From: Camarhynchus parvulus
Lineage: Eukaryota > Chordata > Aves > Passeriformes > Thraupidae
Reading direction: 5' to 3'
NCBI RefSeq assembly: GCF_901933205.1
Contig: NC_044576.1
Coordinates: 6,543,024-6,607,023 of the forward strand
Length of the DNA stretch: 64,000 nt
This document shows positions 31,601 through 46,100 of this stretch, in pieces (position 1 is the first letter of the stretch; every line of letters starts with the position of its first letter). The position numbers were made by a program, and so were the translations under genes. Below the pieces are notes generated by a model. That model made no database searches, was not told the origin of the DNA, and saw only the letters and a list, made by a program, of their open reading frames with translations.

Positions 31601-33648
31601 TTAGACAGAATTAGCAAGCTGGGTGCCATCCCTCTGCATTGCACAGGTCTGAGGCCATGGAGGGCTGCCTCACCCCACCCTTACACTTATCTGAAGTTTT
31701 AGATAAGCAGCCAGGTGATGACACTTCACAGTGAAGATTTTCATAAGAAATTTTCTTGCCTTTGACATTAAAAAAAGAAAAGATCCCTTAGTCCCCACTG
31801 GGATTAATATTTTTTTTTTAATTTATGGCTCTATAATAAGGATTACATGGCATTCCAGGTATTAGTACTGAGTATTCAAGTTATCCTCACAGGCTATAAA
31901 AAACCCCCAACAATTAGCAGTTTATGAGTATATGATTAAATTTGCATCTTAGTCATTAAATATAAGCTGGTCATTCTGACTACATGATCAGATGTGATTG
32001 CCTCCACCACTCAGTATTTTAAATATTAGTTATGCACTACATATTACAAAGAAAGTTCTTCACATATTTCTCTTGGGTCCTTAATTACAGCTACTTGTAA
32101 AATTTTGTGGATCCCTGTGCTCTTTGTATCACATTTACATTTTTCAGTTATAGAGTGCGGAGGGCGAGTTTCTAAATAATTGACAGATCTTATCATGTGT
32201 TGAAAATCAGATGATGGTGCCTTTTTTCACAAGCACTCTAAAGACAGGGGGTTCTGAGGAGTCCCTGGGGGCTCTCTGGGGTGGGAAGATCTCTGAATCC
32301 TTTCTGCTCTTGCAGGAACAGGACAGCTCTCATGCACAGGAAGAGCTGCATCAGCTTGCAGGGGATGTGATGAAGTGTCAGCAGTCCTGCAGTCTGTAAG
32401 CCATCCCACAGCACTCTGAAACAGCCCCAGCCAGGAGTGAGCACTCACACATTTGCTGCTCATCTCCCAAGAACTCCCTCAGGCTGTTCTCTTGAGGCAG
32501 GTCCTCCCCAGCTTTGCTCCCCCTTCCTTTTGGCTGGCCAAGGACAGCAAGGTCTGAGCATGCAGAGGTGGTTTTTGGCCTGCTGAGCACAGTGGAGCTC
32601 TGGCAGGTGCTGCAGCTCCCACAGCTGCACAGCCCTGCCCTGCTCAGCTCTCCGGGGTAGGAAAGGTAACAAGCTGTAGACTGATGTCTGCCCTTAATGG
32701 GGTTTTTTATCTGCTGTGGGGTCTGTTTGTTTGCTGTAGTCACAACAAGGTTTGTTTTCTGGAAGCTGTTAAGAAGATAGGAGGAATAAGAAATAAAAAA
32801 TTACTGTATCCAAAGATTATTGGGTGATTACCTCAAGATAATTGGGTAATTAGGTTAAAGACTTGCTTTCCTTTCTGCTTAGGCCTCCAGTATATGTCTG
32901 AGGAGGTGACTGAAGGACAGAGCAGGCATTGCTGGGCAGAATTTTCCTGTTAATAGAACAGATTGCTCCTCTGTAGTTGAACAGAGGGGCAAGGAGGCTG
33001 GGGCCTGGGAGTTTGTTAGAATCCATGAAATTATTCACCTTCAATTTTTCTTGCTACTTAATTGGCAAGGCACTACAGTAGGTGCTGTAGGGCTCCAGGA
33101 AGTGTTCTGTGCCCTGCACTGAGTGGGGGTATGGGGAGCACTTGTGCACATCTGTAAAAGGCAGACACTTGCTGCAGCTGTAGGGGTAGGATTTAATGGC
33201 CTTGCTGCTCTTTTCTGGATCCATGGCTTTGTTTTGACATTGCACACCTGCCCAGCCCGTTAACATAGAGACTTGGGCCACAGAGTGTCATCCTAGAACC
33301 ACATTCTCCCCTTTGACTTCAAAAGGTTGTTTCCTTCAATCTGGTACCCAGACACTGAACAGAAATCCAGAAATCTTACCCACTGCACTTGCAGCCCTTC
33401 TAAGCTGTTTTTCAGTCCCTGTCAAACTTCCCATGCAGAACTCGCCACGTGACACTGGGGGTGTGAAGAGCTTTGAGTTCCCAGGCAACCTGGAAAGGTT
33501 CATGGATGAGAAGTTTACTGGGAGTTAATAAATGCATAGAAAAACATGCCTGACTGAGCAATTTCCAGAGATGAACAAATAGCTGGGGGTCTGCAGAAGA
33601 GCTGTTGCTAACTGGTCATGCTGTTCTTTGTTTCTCTGGACGTCAGGC

Positions 33649-33716
33649 TTTGGCCACTGTCAGACTCAGTGTAAGGGACAGACAAATCCTTGGTCTGACC
33701 CAGTAGTGCTCATATC
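33649..33716 (+). mobile_element. Old CR1/L3-type LINE 3' fragment
   Basis: TTTGGCCACTGTCAGA, then TTGGTCTGACCCAGTA after a degraded middle, matches a motif I recall from the 3' end of ancient CR1/L3-like LINEs shared by reptiles and birds. A second independent copy lies about 1.4 kb away. The family name is from memory and uncertain. Confidence 0.45.
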
Positions 33717-35033
33717 TTTGCTCCAGAAGGTCTGGGATGAAGAATTCAGTGCAAGAGGGAGGCTTTTCCCACCTAACCATGTGCTCCTTTGCAAGGAGCC
33801 TACCTAAGAAGCCTATCCAGCAGGGTTCTTTCCATGCCCTTTGGCTGATCACCTTCCACTATTGAAAGTTCTCGTGATCCTCTAATGCTATTGTTGTAAA
33901 TGCCAGTAGTAAATCCAGGTGACGGCAGCAGGTTAGCACACAGCACTCCAGTGTGCTTTCACTGCACCACCTGCACTGAAGGGAATTACTGCACATCCAC
34001 TAAGCCACACCTTGGCAGGCTGGTCAGCATCCACGAGCACCCATAACCACTCTAGCACACTTTGCGCCTCCTGGAGGTTTATCCAAAATTTGTACCAGAC
34101 TGCTCTCTGGATTTGTATCTCTATTGTTCAGCAGATTTGAAACAGAAATGGTTTTGCCAGGGTCATGCAAATGATCAAGACCTGCCCCTGGCCTTTAGGT
34201 GCACAACTGATCATAATCAATGCTCAATGGACTGTCGGGTGTAAGCTACAGGCCCAATGCTCTCTCTGTGACTGCTTCATCAGCTGTTTTCTTTCAGGGA
34301 CACAGAAGCATAAGACAAATCTCTTTAAATTCCCTTTTTGCCTCAATTGCAATACCTAGTGAGTAAAACCCATCCACCACATTTTCCCCTTGTCCCTTCA
34401 GCACTCAGCTACACCATCATCCTCCGATTTAGCATCAGCTGAGGGAAGCACTAACCAAGTCAAAACCATTTGACATGGGCACTTGGCATTTCCTGGGCAT
34501 CTTCATTCCTTGACAAGGCTTTAGCTGGGCACAGGGAGGGCAGAGTGGCACAATCTCTGTATTAGTTCTGAGGTCTCTGTGCACTGGCATGCTGTAGGAA
34601 GCCAGCAGGCTCCTGAAGAAGGGTTAGCCCTTCCAGCCAGCCAAGAAAGCAGGCATCTGTAGTGCATGGAGGGCTGTCTGCATCCTGAGGTGGAAACCAG
34701 AGAACCCCAGACATGGAAGGTAGAAAGGCTCTCAGGGAGTAACTAAGCATTCCATTAGCATGAAAGTGGGATGGCATCAAATGAAACTAGCACAAGGCAG
34801 ATTCACAACCAAGAGCTCCTCTTCACACCAGTGTTAGCTGAGCTGCAAAATTTCTTGCCAGAGAACACGGGCTGGAAGCTTACACAGCTCCCAAAAGAAA
34901 CCTTTAGGGAAGAAACCTATCAAATACAGATCATCTACTTCAGAACTTATGCCCAAGGCATTGGAAATTGGGAATATAATACCAAATATAATTTTGTGCT
35001 TACCTTTTTTTTTATATTTCCTGGAGCATCTGC

Positions 35034-35085
35034 TGTTGGCCACTGTCAGAAGTAGGAACCAGGGCAGAGCAGACCTTTGGTCTTC
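35034..35085 (+). mobile_element. Old CR1/L3-type LINE 3' fragment, second copy
   Basis: GTTGGCCACTGTCAGAAG, then GACCTTTGGTCT, is the same pattern as the fragment at 33649 with a less degraded middle. Same orientation; separate old insertions, or two pieces of one. Confidence 0.45.
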
Positions 35086-38000
35086 TGCCTGAGATTGTGA
35101 TTAAGGACTCGCCTGCCTCGCTACAAAGACCCAAACCTGCTGTTCCCCTCCCTGTGCTGCAGCAGAATCACTTGTGGTTGTACAGGTTGGGCTTCCACTG
35201 GGTGTCAGTTCAGGAGCTCATCACTTGCCTCGTGGCAAGTACAAGTTCAGCCCATGAAAGGAGAGGAGAGAAAGCAAAGGGATTTATCCTTCAATCCCTT
35301 CCATCTATTCCTGGAATGTTGTAGTGTTCCTGCACTGTTGTGTGCCAAAGAGGAGGTCAGAAGAGGTCAGATCCATGAAGTGACTGTGGGGTGAAAGACT
35401 GCAAAGCAGACACCCCTTTGGGCACAGGAGCCACACCAGCTCCTGGGAGAGACATGTTCTAGTCCTGCCCAATATTCCTAATGATGAAATCTGCCCTCAG
35501 GCTTCAGTGACTGCTGGGTTTTGTTCTGGATGATGCTAAATCATATGGGGATGCACAGCACAAATAGTGTCTGCCAGGGATTTTAAATAATCTTGAATCA
35601 TTTTGCCCTAACCAAGCACCCTAAGTGATGCTGTGGATTCAGCTCTTGTGATCCCCAGGGTCATCTACACTGCCCTGCTCTCTAGGAATCCCTTCTGCCT
35701 GTCGGGAATTAATCAGTTTCCAATTCTAGAGCTGCACAGTAGCATATTAACAAAAGAAATCCCTGCTGTGAGCAGTGATAGTAGGGAAAGAGGGAGATAC
35801 GTCTTGCCTTAAGTAGGGCCCTGAGCCTGTTGCTGACTGCAGAGAGCCAAGGTAAATATGTGTCCAGCATCACTTCTGCCTGCCCTCAGCCTTGCTGCTC
35901 CCTCACTTGGCTGATTTTCACAGACAAAGCACCATCACTTAGTGTGATACACATTCCTTCTATTGCACTGGGAATAATCCTTCATTGCTATAAGCCTTTT
36001 CAATTTTCTTAAGGCCTTTTACTACTTTGCCAGCATAGCATAATTTATTTTGTCGAGTGGTTTACACATTGAAGTGTGTGAAGTTGTATTTATATGTCTC
36101 TGATGAGTTCTTTCCTGGCTAGCAGATCAGTGCTGTGGGTTTTTTTTTACTGTAGCTTTCTGCTTTCACAGTGCAATTTTTCACCTAAAAATGAGACTCC
36201 AGACCTGCTGACTTCTGCCACTTCACACCAGTTCAATTCTCAACTCCAGCAGACACAGTAGAGCCTGGCACCTTCCCTGTAGTGGGAGCTTCTTACTTTT
36301 GTCCAGAGTAGCTGGGGACCCTTTAAACAAGCAAACTGCAACTGTCCCTCTGAGGTGCTGTCCTTGGGTTTTCTGGCTTTGTGCCCTTAGTTTAAGTTAC
36401 ATATGTTTTTCCATGTATTTCTTATATATAGTTTTAAAAGTTTAGGCTGTGTCTACTCTTGCCTTTAAAACTGAAGTGGTTCTTTCTTCTCCATACATTC
36501 TCCTCTCTCTTGGAACTCAAGCTTTTTGTAAACTGTAAGGTGTGGGCAACAAGTGTGATTAAATCTAGCTGTGGGTGTGCTCACATCAGAGCTAAAGTTA
36601 CACTTTTTTTTGTGCAAGTGCCATCAGTGACTGAGAGCTTGTGCAGCACCTCAGGTAGGACAGAACAAGGCACAGTCAGCCATCAGACACTGCCCAGCCT
36701 CACTATTTTTTGTGAAAGGATGAAGAGGCAACACACTCCTCCCAGATATGCTGATAAACAGATTTCAGTCACAGCACATCACTTGATCTGCCATAAATGT
36801 CTTTTGGGAAGTGCCCAGGTTCAGCTTAGAGCCATGTTGGGGCTTAGGACCAGGATTTTTTAATAGAGACCCAAACCTTAGAGAGAACACCTATATTTGT
36901 CAATTGAGTATATATGGCGCCTATTGTTGTTAAACTAATCTGGTTAACAAAACCCACAGCTTTTCCTAAAGACAGATTCAGAGGATTTAAAGTTCAGGGA
37001 GGATAGCACCTTCTCTCCTTGCCCTGCCTCACTGGCATCCTGTTGGGCAGACTAGGCCCTTGGTAGTACTGTGACACTTATTGCCTTTTGGACTGGTAGG
37101 AAGAAAAGGGAAAAGAATATTTAGAGGAGGCTGAAGTGTTCATGGTAGGGAACAGAAGAAACCAGGCCTTGTTAGTAGATGTAGAATGACCTCCATGAGT
37201 GGATTCACCTGCATTCACCTCAGCTGAGAAGGGTCTTTGCAAGCCTCATGCACACACTCAGCTCCAGGTGCTTCCCGTTATCCATCACCCTCTGACCTCC
37301 AGCTGCAGGGAAGCACTGGAACAACTCATTAGGCAGGGCCACAGGTGAGTCCCTAGGACAACCTTCCCACACTTCCCTCTGGATGAGTGCCACCTGCACA
37401 GATGGCTTCCTCTTGGCTCTGCTTTCTGCTGAATTGTAGGTACTGGAGCCTGCCTCAGATCAAATCTGCTTGTGCAGTGCTAGCTAGAAGAGAGCTGTGT
37501 GGCTGGTTGTGAAAGAGCATCATATTCCCTCAGAAATAGGAGGCTCCCTTCCTGTTTTGGGATCTTTTACCTGCTTGTTGTAAGGGTTTTGAGGATTGCC
37601 AGGAGAAGAGAAAAACATGTCAAACACAAAATGCATTACATCATCTCAAGAAGGTAAGTTAAAATCTGAATGGGCTGTTGGGAGCCTAACTCAAGCAATA
37701 GCAGTAGCTGATCATTAACTTTTCCTTAGTAGAGCAGGCAGTGCTATAAAAGCATATTACTAAGATTACTTAATATAGCACCACAACACTACTTCTAAGT
37801 AGGTGGATTACCTTCCTGAATAGGGAAAAGTACTCTGTGGAAGTTAATTGGAAGTGCATCACCTGCACAGAGCCCCACACCTACTTGTAGCTTTGTGCTC
37901 ATTGTATAAAGCTGCAACAACAATTCCCTCTTGTAGTTTGGAGCAAAGCATTTGCCCTGCTATTAGTGACCAGCTGGGACTTGTGGTCAAGATATCCCAC

Positions 38001-39852
38001 ATGGCAGCTCATCCCTACAGTTATTAGATGTTTTACTACTTATTCCTTAATTAAACACCTCTTGCTTTAGCACAATAGTATAGTGTAGCCCCAGGGAGCA
38101 GTGACTGAAGTCCAAAGATGATGGGAATTTACAACTATTTTCTTACTGGAGGCATCCAGCAGTGTCATGAACTAGCACAAGCCAACCCCAGTGAAACCAG
38201 CAGAAGAAGGCTCATAGCCAGCTGAGGTCCTGGATGGCAGAACTAGACAGATGAAGCTGTAAGGAGCCCCTAGTTCAGTCTAGAAGCAAACATACAGGTT
38301 AAACAAACACGGACCTAAATTGCTAAGAGCAGGCAACCACTGAAGTGCCATGGGATGGGCAGTTATATGCAAAGGGTTTCTATAGGTTTTGGAATATAAA
38401 AATCTCTTTTTCCAGTTTACACCTCATATATAATAGAAGAAAAAGATCCATTTAAGCCCAAGAAGTAGGAAACATTTACCTTCCCCTTCCTTTAGCTCTA
38501 AGCACTCTTCTTTTGCCTTCCACCAACAAATTCTGAGTGAGCACCTTCAATTTTTATAGCCCTCCTGTTCCCCAGAAGCCTTTGCAGCCCCTCCCCTCCT
38601 CTTCTTCCTCCCCTGGGCTTTATTTCAGTGGGCTTTAACCTACAAATTTCAGCACAGGTTTTAATTGTTATAGCCATCTCTTCCTGCTGAAATTGTGTTC
38701 TACTAAGTGCCTTCTTGCTTTTGTTTTGGAAGGAAAAGAGTTTTAATGAAAAATATTCTTACATCACAGTGTAAACCTACTCATGCACTTTGACATGTTC
38801 TTCTGTTGTGGAGTCATCTGCCACAGCCCTGTCTAAAATTTGGAGCTTGGATCTCAAAGAGGGCATCTCCTCAGAGCATCTTGAGGAAGAAAGGTAAGAG
38901 AATTCTGCTGATCATGAGAGAAAGAGATAGTGGTGTTTAATCCTTTTGTGTGTGCTGTTTCTTCACTTTCAGTCTGTAGCTGAAATTTTCCTGAAATTGT
39001 TCACATATAACCTTTCTTCCTTGGTTCCCTCAGGCAGTAAGGCCCGAGGAAGGATTTCAGTGTTTCAGTGTTGTTGTCCTTTGCACAAGAGAAGGCCAAC
39101 ACTCCTCTGTGTCTGCTCCCTGACCTCCCACAGAGGGGAGAGGTTCACCCCTTCTTTGGAGCAGCCTTCCTTTGATGCTGTACCTGCCCATGTCATACAC
39201 ACTGCATTTGGTGACAGCCTGGGGGTTTGCAGGGAATAGGGGCATGTGACTAAATGTATGAAGAAATTCCTGGGGATACTCACGCGCTTTGGATGTGTCC
39301 ATCCAAGGTCTCTGGAGCTCTCAGATGTTATTAGCATGTTTTTCTCAGTGCATTAGTGTGTTTTCTTCAGCATGATGAAGCTCTTGGGGATGTTCTGCCA
39401 ATCTCTTCAGGTAAACACTCCTAGTGCTGTAATTTTACCTGCAATAGCGGAGATGCCTCCTGCCAGGAAAGTGATGGGTGTTCTATAGAAGAGATGTTCC
39501 CTTCACCTGTTACTGTTCCTTGGGCTAGTGACCTCCTGACCTCACTGTGGTTGTTGGACATGGGACAGGCCCAGCTGGGCCCTGGGATGAACCTGCTCTC
39601 ATCAACAGAGAGTTCTGGGGAACCAGTCCCTGCACACAGATGGGGACAGCTGAGCCAAGCCTCACACCCTCCCCTCTGGGCCCTTGCAGGAGGCTGGTGT
39701 GGGGATGTGGAATTTTTTGAGGTGCTTTGCACAAGGCAGTGGTTGTGTTCTTCCAGCAGATGCAGGCTGACAAGCCACAGTCAAGTACAGCTAGTCCCTA
39801 TAACAGTGGGGCTGTTTATCTTGCAGTCCCTCTGAGAGGCTTAGAGACTTTA

Positions 39853-40016
39853 ATATCACAGAATATGCTGAGTTGGAAGGGATGCACAAGGGTCATCAAG
39901 TCCAGCTGCTGGACCTGCACAGCACCAACCCCAAAGAACCACACAATGTGCCCAAGAATATTATCCAAATGCTTCTTGAGCTCTGTCAGGCTTGGTGCTG
40001 CAACCACTTCTCTGAA
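39853..40016 (-). mobile_element. CR1 LINE fragment, minus orientation
   Basis: ATCACAGAATATGCTGAG, then TTGGAAGGGATGCACAAG, ATCAAGTCCAGCTGCTGG and CTCTGTCAGGCTTGG, is the standard reverse-complement view of an avian CR1 3' end. The element's 3' end is at 39853 and it is 5'-truncated near 40016. It carries no intact reverse transcriptase. Confidence 0.8.
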
Positions 40017-42047
40017 ACAAGAAGCCTTTTAAATGAGAGCAGACACTGATAATCCCACATAGCCACAGGACATTAAACCTCCAGTATTGATGTCTCACTT
40101 TGACTCATTTATCTGGTCAGAAAGTCTTATGGGGCCAATTGAGATCACATAGCTCATCGTTTTATAGCCAGAAATTATTAAAATAATAACAATAAAGTAA
40201 TAATAATAAACCTTCGCTTACTTTAATGACAAATCTTTATGACTGACAATTCCTCCAGCTTGCATATAGCTCCCATAGCCTGAAACTCTTCTGTGTGAGT
40301 CCCATACTCTTGTTCACAATCCCAAGGGTAAAATCTGAAAAGCTGACTTGGACTCTTCAATAGGTGAAAGTCTTTCTGAGCCCTTATAAGAGAATTCACT
40401 GAACAGAAAAATCTTTCCTTTGGAAGCCAGTTTATTAAAATGGCAAAGTCAAGCACTGTCAAAATCATAGTAAATGCTTTGAGCCTGTCACTTTGAAATT
40501 GTAGGGCCAGATGGTGAGAAACTTTTCTGCTGGTCAGAGGACTTACTGAATGCTTAGTTACTTAGACCAGACTGGTTTTTGGGTGTTTTTTTAAAGTATG
40601 TTTTCTGTAAGACCTAAATTTGGATTACCTCTCATTTGTCATAGGCTAACAGCACGTATCACCTGGTATAGGCCAGCTGCTTGAGGTAATGTCATGTCCC
40701 AGAATAACCTTTCCATTTTGGCCATGCCTTTGGTAAATCAAGGAAGCCTGTGAGCCTATTCTTTGTGCGTGCTCCTCCTCAGTCTTAGCAAGCCACAATT
40801 GTAATGCAGTGGCATGTTAGTTTTGCTTTGCTTTGTTTGGTTGTTTTTTCCCCCAGGAGGCCTGAAGTAACAGAATACTTTCAGTACAGGGCTTAAGATC
40901 CAGACAGCAGGACAATCCCTGTCCTAACACAAGGAATGACTGCAGAATAACTAGTGCTGGTTGTGGACTGGCTACTGAAGTGAAAACTACCTGGGGTGTG
41001 CCTTTAACATGCTCTGAGGCTGTTCAAAATTTTGGGGGTTTGGTTTTGTTTATCTGGTTGCTACTGAAGAAGCTTTCCTTCCTCTGGTATTTTAAAGGCA
41101 TGTGTTGTGACCTGTCACTTGCTAGATTTGTTTGATGTGAAATTTGAGTCTGGCCATGGAAAAACACACTGCAGGAATGTGTTTATTTTGTTCTCTGTTG
41201 GAGGTAACACTAGTTTCCAGTTTTCTTGAAGTTTCAGCCGAGTGTTGTGTTGTAAATGTAATAATCACATTCAGGAGGAAAACTGGCATGTGAGATCTGC
41301 AAATGGAAGGCTCAGAACCTGCAACTTCGCTTTAACTTCTCCAGACAAACAGCCATATTCCCACAAAACTCACTGCAGAAATGGTGCTGGAAGCAGCCAA
41401 GTTCAAATTCCCAGCCATGTCCATCCTTCCTAGACACAAAGGCAATCTGCTGACCCTGTTGGCTTCATCAGCTGGGAGATACTCTCCATATTTCAAAATA
41501 CCAAATGGATTTTAAGGCCATTTACTTCTATCCTAAGAAATTGAGAAATCAAATCAAACAAGCAATAGAACCAAAGCAAAACCATTTTTAATGCTGCTTT
41601 AATGCATAGAGATTGTCAAACACAATCATTTGCTTTGCAAATGCTCCCTGTTTAAAGTGACTGTTCCATGTATGCCGAGTACTCCCAGTTCATATGACAA
41701 TATAAAGGTGTTGGGAGCTAATTAAAACAGTTGATACTTGTTCAAAGCTTGAAGAAGGGAAAACCTGGACAAGCACTGCTTTTTGTTATCCATAAACTTG
41801 TCTATTTCTAAGTCAGGGTTATTCTTAACTAAGAAAACATTACATGAAAAAATTATTTTACATAGATGAATAAAATGCTATGTATAAGTTTTCCATTGCA
41901 GCAAACCATAATGTTAGATCTATTTTTTTTCTTACTGACATGAGGGCAAATTAAACTCTACCTTATTTCTCTAGTTCTTTTTCTTCAAGGGAACTGGTTT
42001 AGTTTTAATTGTACATGGCAGTAGCCACCTGATGACTCTAGTTAGGA

Positions 42048-42133
42048 TACATTTAATAATTTTTAAAGGAAAAAAAAATAATACATTAATAATTAAAAAT
42101 TAATAATACATTTAATAATTTTTAAGGGAAAAG
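42048..42133. repeat. Direct repeat of about 28 bp in A/T-rich DNA
   Basis: ATACATTTAATAATTTTTAA followed by a GGAAAA-type run occurs near 42048 and again near 42107. Low-complexity AATAAT/AATTAA sequence lies between the copies. Confidence 0.7.
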
Positions 42134-43136
42134 AGCATCTTCCATAGATTTCTTTCCTGTAGCCTTTCAGGAAGAAGTTGAGTGCTGTCACAAGCTCCTT
42201 CAGCACAGGGTGATTCAAGCACTGCAGTGCTTGTTGGTGCCTCTCCTGCAGCCCCCAGTGTGTGTGCTGCACTGCAAGGCATGCTGAACCTCCTGAACAT
42301 GAGCTTCAGCATTCCTGGTGCACAGGGGCACAGCCTGGCTTACAGCCTGGGGTGCTGGAGATGTGCAGGAAGAGTTAAATCACAGTCAGTCCCTGGCTGG
42401 GCTTTCCAGGAGTTGAACAATGATGTATGGGGACTCTCAGAGTTAAGTCAATGACAGATTCTGCTAAAGACTTTCTTTTTCTTTGTGCTCAATCTCTGTC
42501 TGTAAAATTAATGTTACTTGTGGAAATGGGTATGCTGTGTATGGTTTTTACTTCTCTTTGAAAATGCTGCAGTATAAAGCAGCTGCTTTAGTATTTTTCC
42601 CTACTTACAAGAACAAGTACCCTGACAGGTCCACATGGCATAACAGAGGGAAACCTGCTGTGTATTTACATTTATTTATGATCTTTTACTATGTGTAAAA
42701 ATGCCATTTTACCTAGACCATATTATAAGCACTTGAATGAGAACTGGGAAATTATAAGTGTGTTGTTTCATTCCCAAGAATAACTATCAAAGTACAGCTC
42801 CTACACATTAGCACTTGCATTTCTGCCTCAAGCAGCTCAGTGAACAGAATTATTAGTATAAACTTATGGTGGTTATTTAGCTGTACATCACTCTGTGCAT
42901 TGAGAGGAGAGAAGAAAATCCTAATGCTTCATGTATCAGCACTGGGGTGAATTTTAGCAGGCATGTGACTGTATAATCCCATGGCTCTAAGAGCAGATCA
43001 AGTCATCTAGGAAGTATTTGACATAGTTCTGCTTTTAGCTTTTGCATTTAGGAGAACACATATCAACAAGTAAAAATAAGACCTTATATCTGAAGTCAGT
43101 GTTGAGGACCAGCTTCTCAACTGCTATAAATGTGAC

Positions 43137-43161
43137 TTTATTATTATTATTACTATTATTT
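43137..43161. repeat. TTA trinucleotide microsatellite
   Basis: TTTATTATTATTATTACTAT-type run with one interruption, in the intergenic region. Confidence 0.75.
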
Positions 43162-46100
43162 ACCAGCAGATAATCTAGTCAAGTTTATGAAAGGTACTTA
43201 AAAAATGAATGCCTGCAGAAGAAAACCACGGGCACAATTTTGCACACATGTATCAAATCCAAAATGGAAAATCTGGAGATGAAGCATGCAGACCTCAAAA
43301 AAATCACTGCAAAACTGGCTACTGTGGACAATTGATAGCGATTTGAGAGACTGATTATGAGCCTGTTGTAGTTTAACTATATTGACTGGCACTCCTGTGG
43401 TAGTTGCTTTATTAAGCATTGTCATTTTGATCATTAATTTCAGCATGAAATGGTTTTTACAGAGGCTTTTGTGCATTAGCCTAAGTGATTCTTCACTAAA
43501 GAGAGAAATCAGTATGTCAGTATGTACTGGACATCTTTGAAGTTTGCAAAATTTAACTGCCCAGATGTTTCATGAAAGGCTTTCAATTCAGATATTATTT
43601 TCAGCCTGGCTGCCTACCAGAAAATAAATACCCTTCAATTTTTCATGGAGCCAGGAGAGTCTGAGGGAGTTTTCCTGCTCTTCCCTGCCCCCTGCCTGGC
43701 TGCCGGTACCGAGGTGCCAGAGTGACACCGCGTGGCCAAAGGAGAGGCAACACAAACTTCAGGAATAATAAGAAAATGTAACTTCTATCCCAAATACACA
43801 TCAGAGCTTTGCATGTCTTGTTGCAGCTCTTCAGAAATAATCTCAGATACAGTTTCATTGTTTTTATTTTCATACATGTATATATTAAGCCCCAAATACT
43901 AAGAAAGAAAATAAAATTTGTTTAATTACTGATTTAGGGAAAAGTACCAGATTCATATCATGTGATTTTAAATTTTAAAAAATTACACTTTCCTGAAGTC
44001 TTTTATATATTATTATAGTATTCATGATAATTTCTCTGACAACTTTTAGAAATACTTTTTTCCTTATAGAAGCACGAAGTAATTTAAGCTTTCTTATCCA
44101 TCTTTTTATTGTTTTATATGTTTTTCACTGTTTGAGTTCCTCTTTTTATCCTTTAGCCTGTCACCAAAGGATGCTGAGTAGCTTCCCAGGAATTCAGTAG
44201 TTCCAGTACACCTCAGAAAGAGATTCTGACCTGAGTGAGTTAATTAATAGAAGTTGTAATTCCTCATCCTCAGATGATAGTATTATTAAAATACAAAATG
44301 ATCAAGAAAAATCTAAGAGAAGAGAGCCCCCCTTCCTTTCTTGCAGCCAGTGAGTTAATGGGTATTTCATAAACATATCTGGATTGTGGGGAGAAAAATT
44401 GATAGGTCTCAGGCACATTTGTAATACAAAATGTTATATACTCAGAGCATATCAAACACAATTTGCTCAAATCAAACACAGTCCAGCAAACAGCTGTGAA
44501 ATATTTACATTCCTGTCCACAGCTTACATGGCAAAGGGCTGAAATTAAGCACAGAAAGTCAAGGACTGGCTCACTCTGCATGAGTGCTGAGATCACACAA
44601 GAAAGGCTGAGATCCTGTGTGGAGCCACCAAAGATGTCCCACCAGGAGGGACACCAAGAGTCCCAGTCCTTTCCCTGCCTAGTTTAACCAGTTAAATCCT
44701 TCCTGATCCCCACAGGGGTCTGAGGTGTGCCAGGCCCAGCAGGGAGCTGCTCATGGCACATCCACTGAGAGAACCTGCAGGGGAAAGGACTGAGCTCTCC
44801 TGTCATCCCCCCGTGCCACCAATTGGGAGCATCTTAGAGCCCTGCTCTTGTATGAAGGAGTCAAGATGGGACCCCTCAGGTGTTAGATCACCCTCCTCGT
44901 TGTCTTCAGTCCCCACTGGAAGCAAGACATGCAGAGCCAGCCTTTGGCTGGGCTGTGATGTTCTTCCTCTAACCACTGTCAAGGGGAATGGCCTTAAAAA
45001 AGTCCATCTGTGATGCCTCTTCAGGCAATAGATAAGAGAGGAGAAAAATGGCACTGAAGGGTAACTGGAAATGGCAACAAGGACTGTTGATGATACAGGC
45101 ACAAAATCTTTCCTTTTTTACACAAAAAACCCACCCCCTTCTGAAAGACCAACAATTGGCAGGAAAAGTGATATTTAATGTGTCTTGTGCAAAGAAAAGC
45201 AGAAGATGGAGAGCAAATGTAAAGGGGAAGGTCTTTTAGCACCACTGGGTTAGAAGGGCCCATGGGCCTTGCTCAGCAAGTCCAAGCTGTCATGGGGAAA
45301 ACATGTTCCTCAGGCCCAAGGGTCCATGCTGGAAATTACCCAGATCCCTGGGTTTGGCTCTCAGTCAAACACTTGGCCTTGCATTTGGCCAGGTATTTTG
45401 TGAATTGCATGCAGGCTTTTTTAAGAATTTAATTGGTTGTCACTTAAAATAGTTGGGGAATGTTTGTTTTTTTTTTTAAATCCCCTCCCAACAGTCTAAT
45501 CCAAACCCTTCAGAGGTCAGCAGAAAGGTTTTCATTAAATTCATGGAACTGAATATAACTATTGCTATAAAGGCACTAATTATTCCCCAGGGCATAATGC
45601 CTATCACTTCAGCAATTTGGAGAGACCAGCTCTCACCTCCAATTCTTCCATTAAAGGCAGCCAGCCACCTGTACTGGAGATACATGTTTGGGATCACTCA
45701 ATTAATCTGTTAGCAGCAGCATCAATAGCCTGCTATTGATTCAAACACAACAAGAGTATATTGAAATAGCCAGGCAGAAGTAAAATATGCCCAACAACAG
45801 AGGAGAACACCCAGTACCCTGCTGACATTTACACATGAGGAGGCAATGCTTTATACAGCAATACAGTGGGAACAAAATCAAAAGCCATTACCTGGAATGA
45901 GCCATTGATGCAGCAGATGTAAACCAGAGCAGCTGGTGGTCAAAGCAATGGGAAATTCTGAGATTACTCCATAAATTGATGCAGCTTGTCAGAAATAAGG
46001 CAAGGAGCTTGGTGGAGAAGAAATAGTCAGGCTTAATGAAAGTAGGGCCTGTAGATCAGTGTTTCCTTATTCCCACAAAGTCTTTACAAACCCAGTATAA

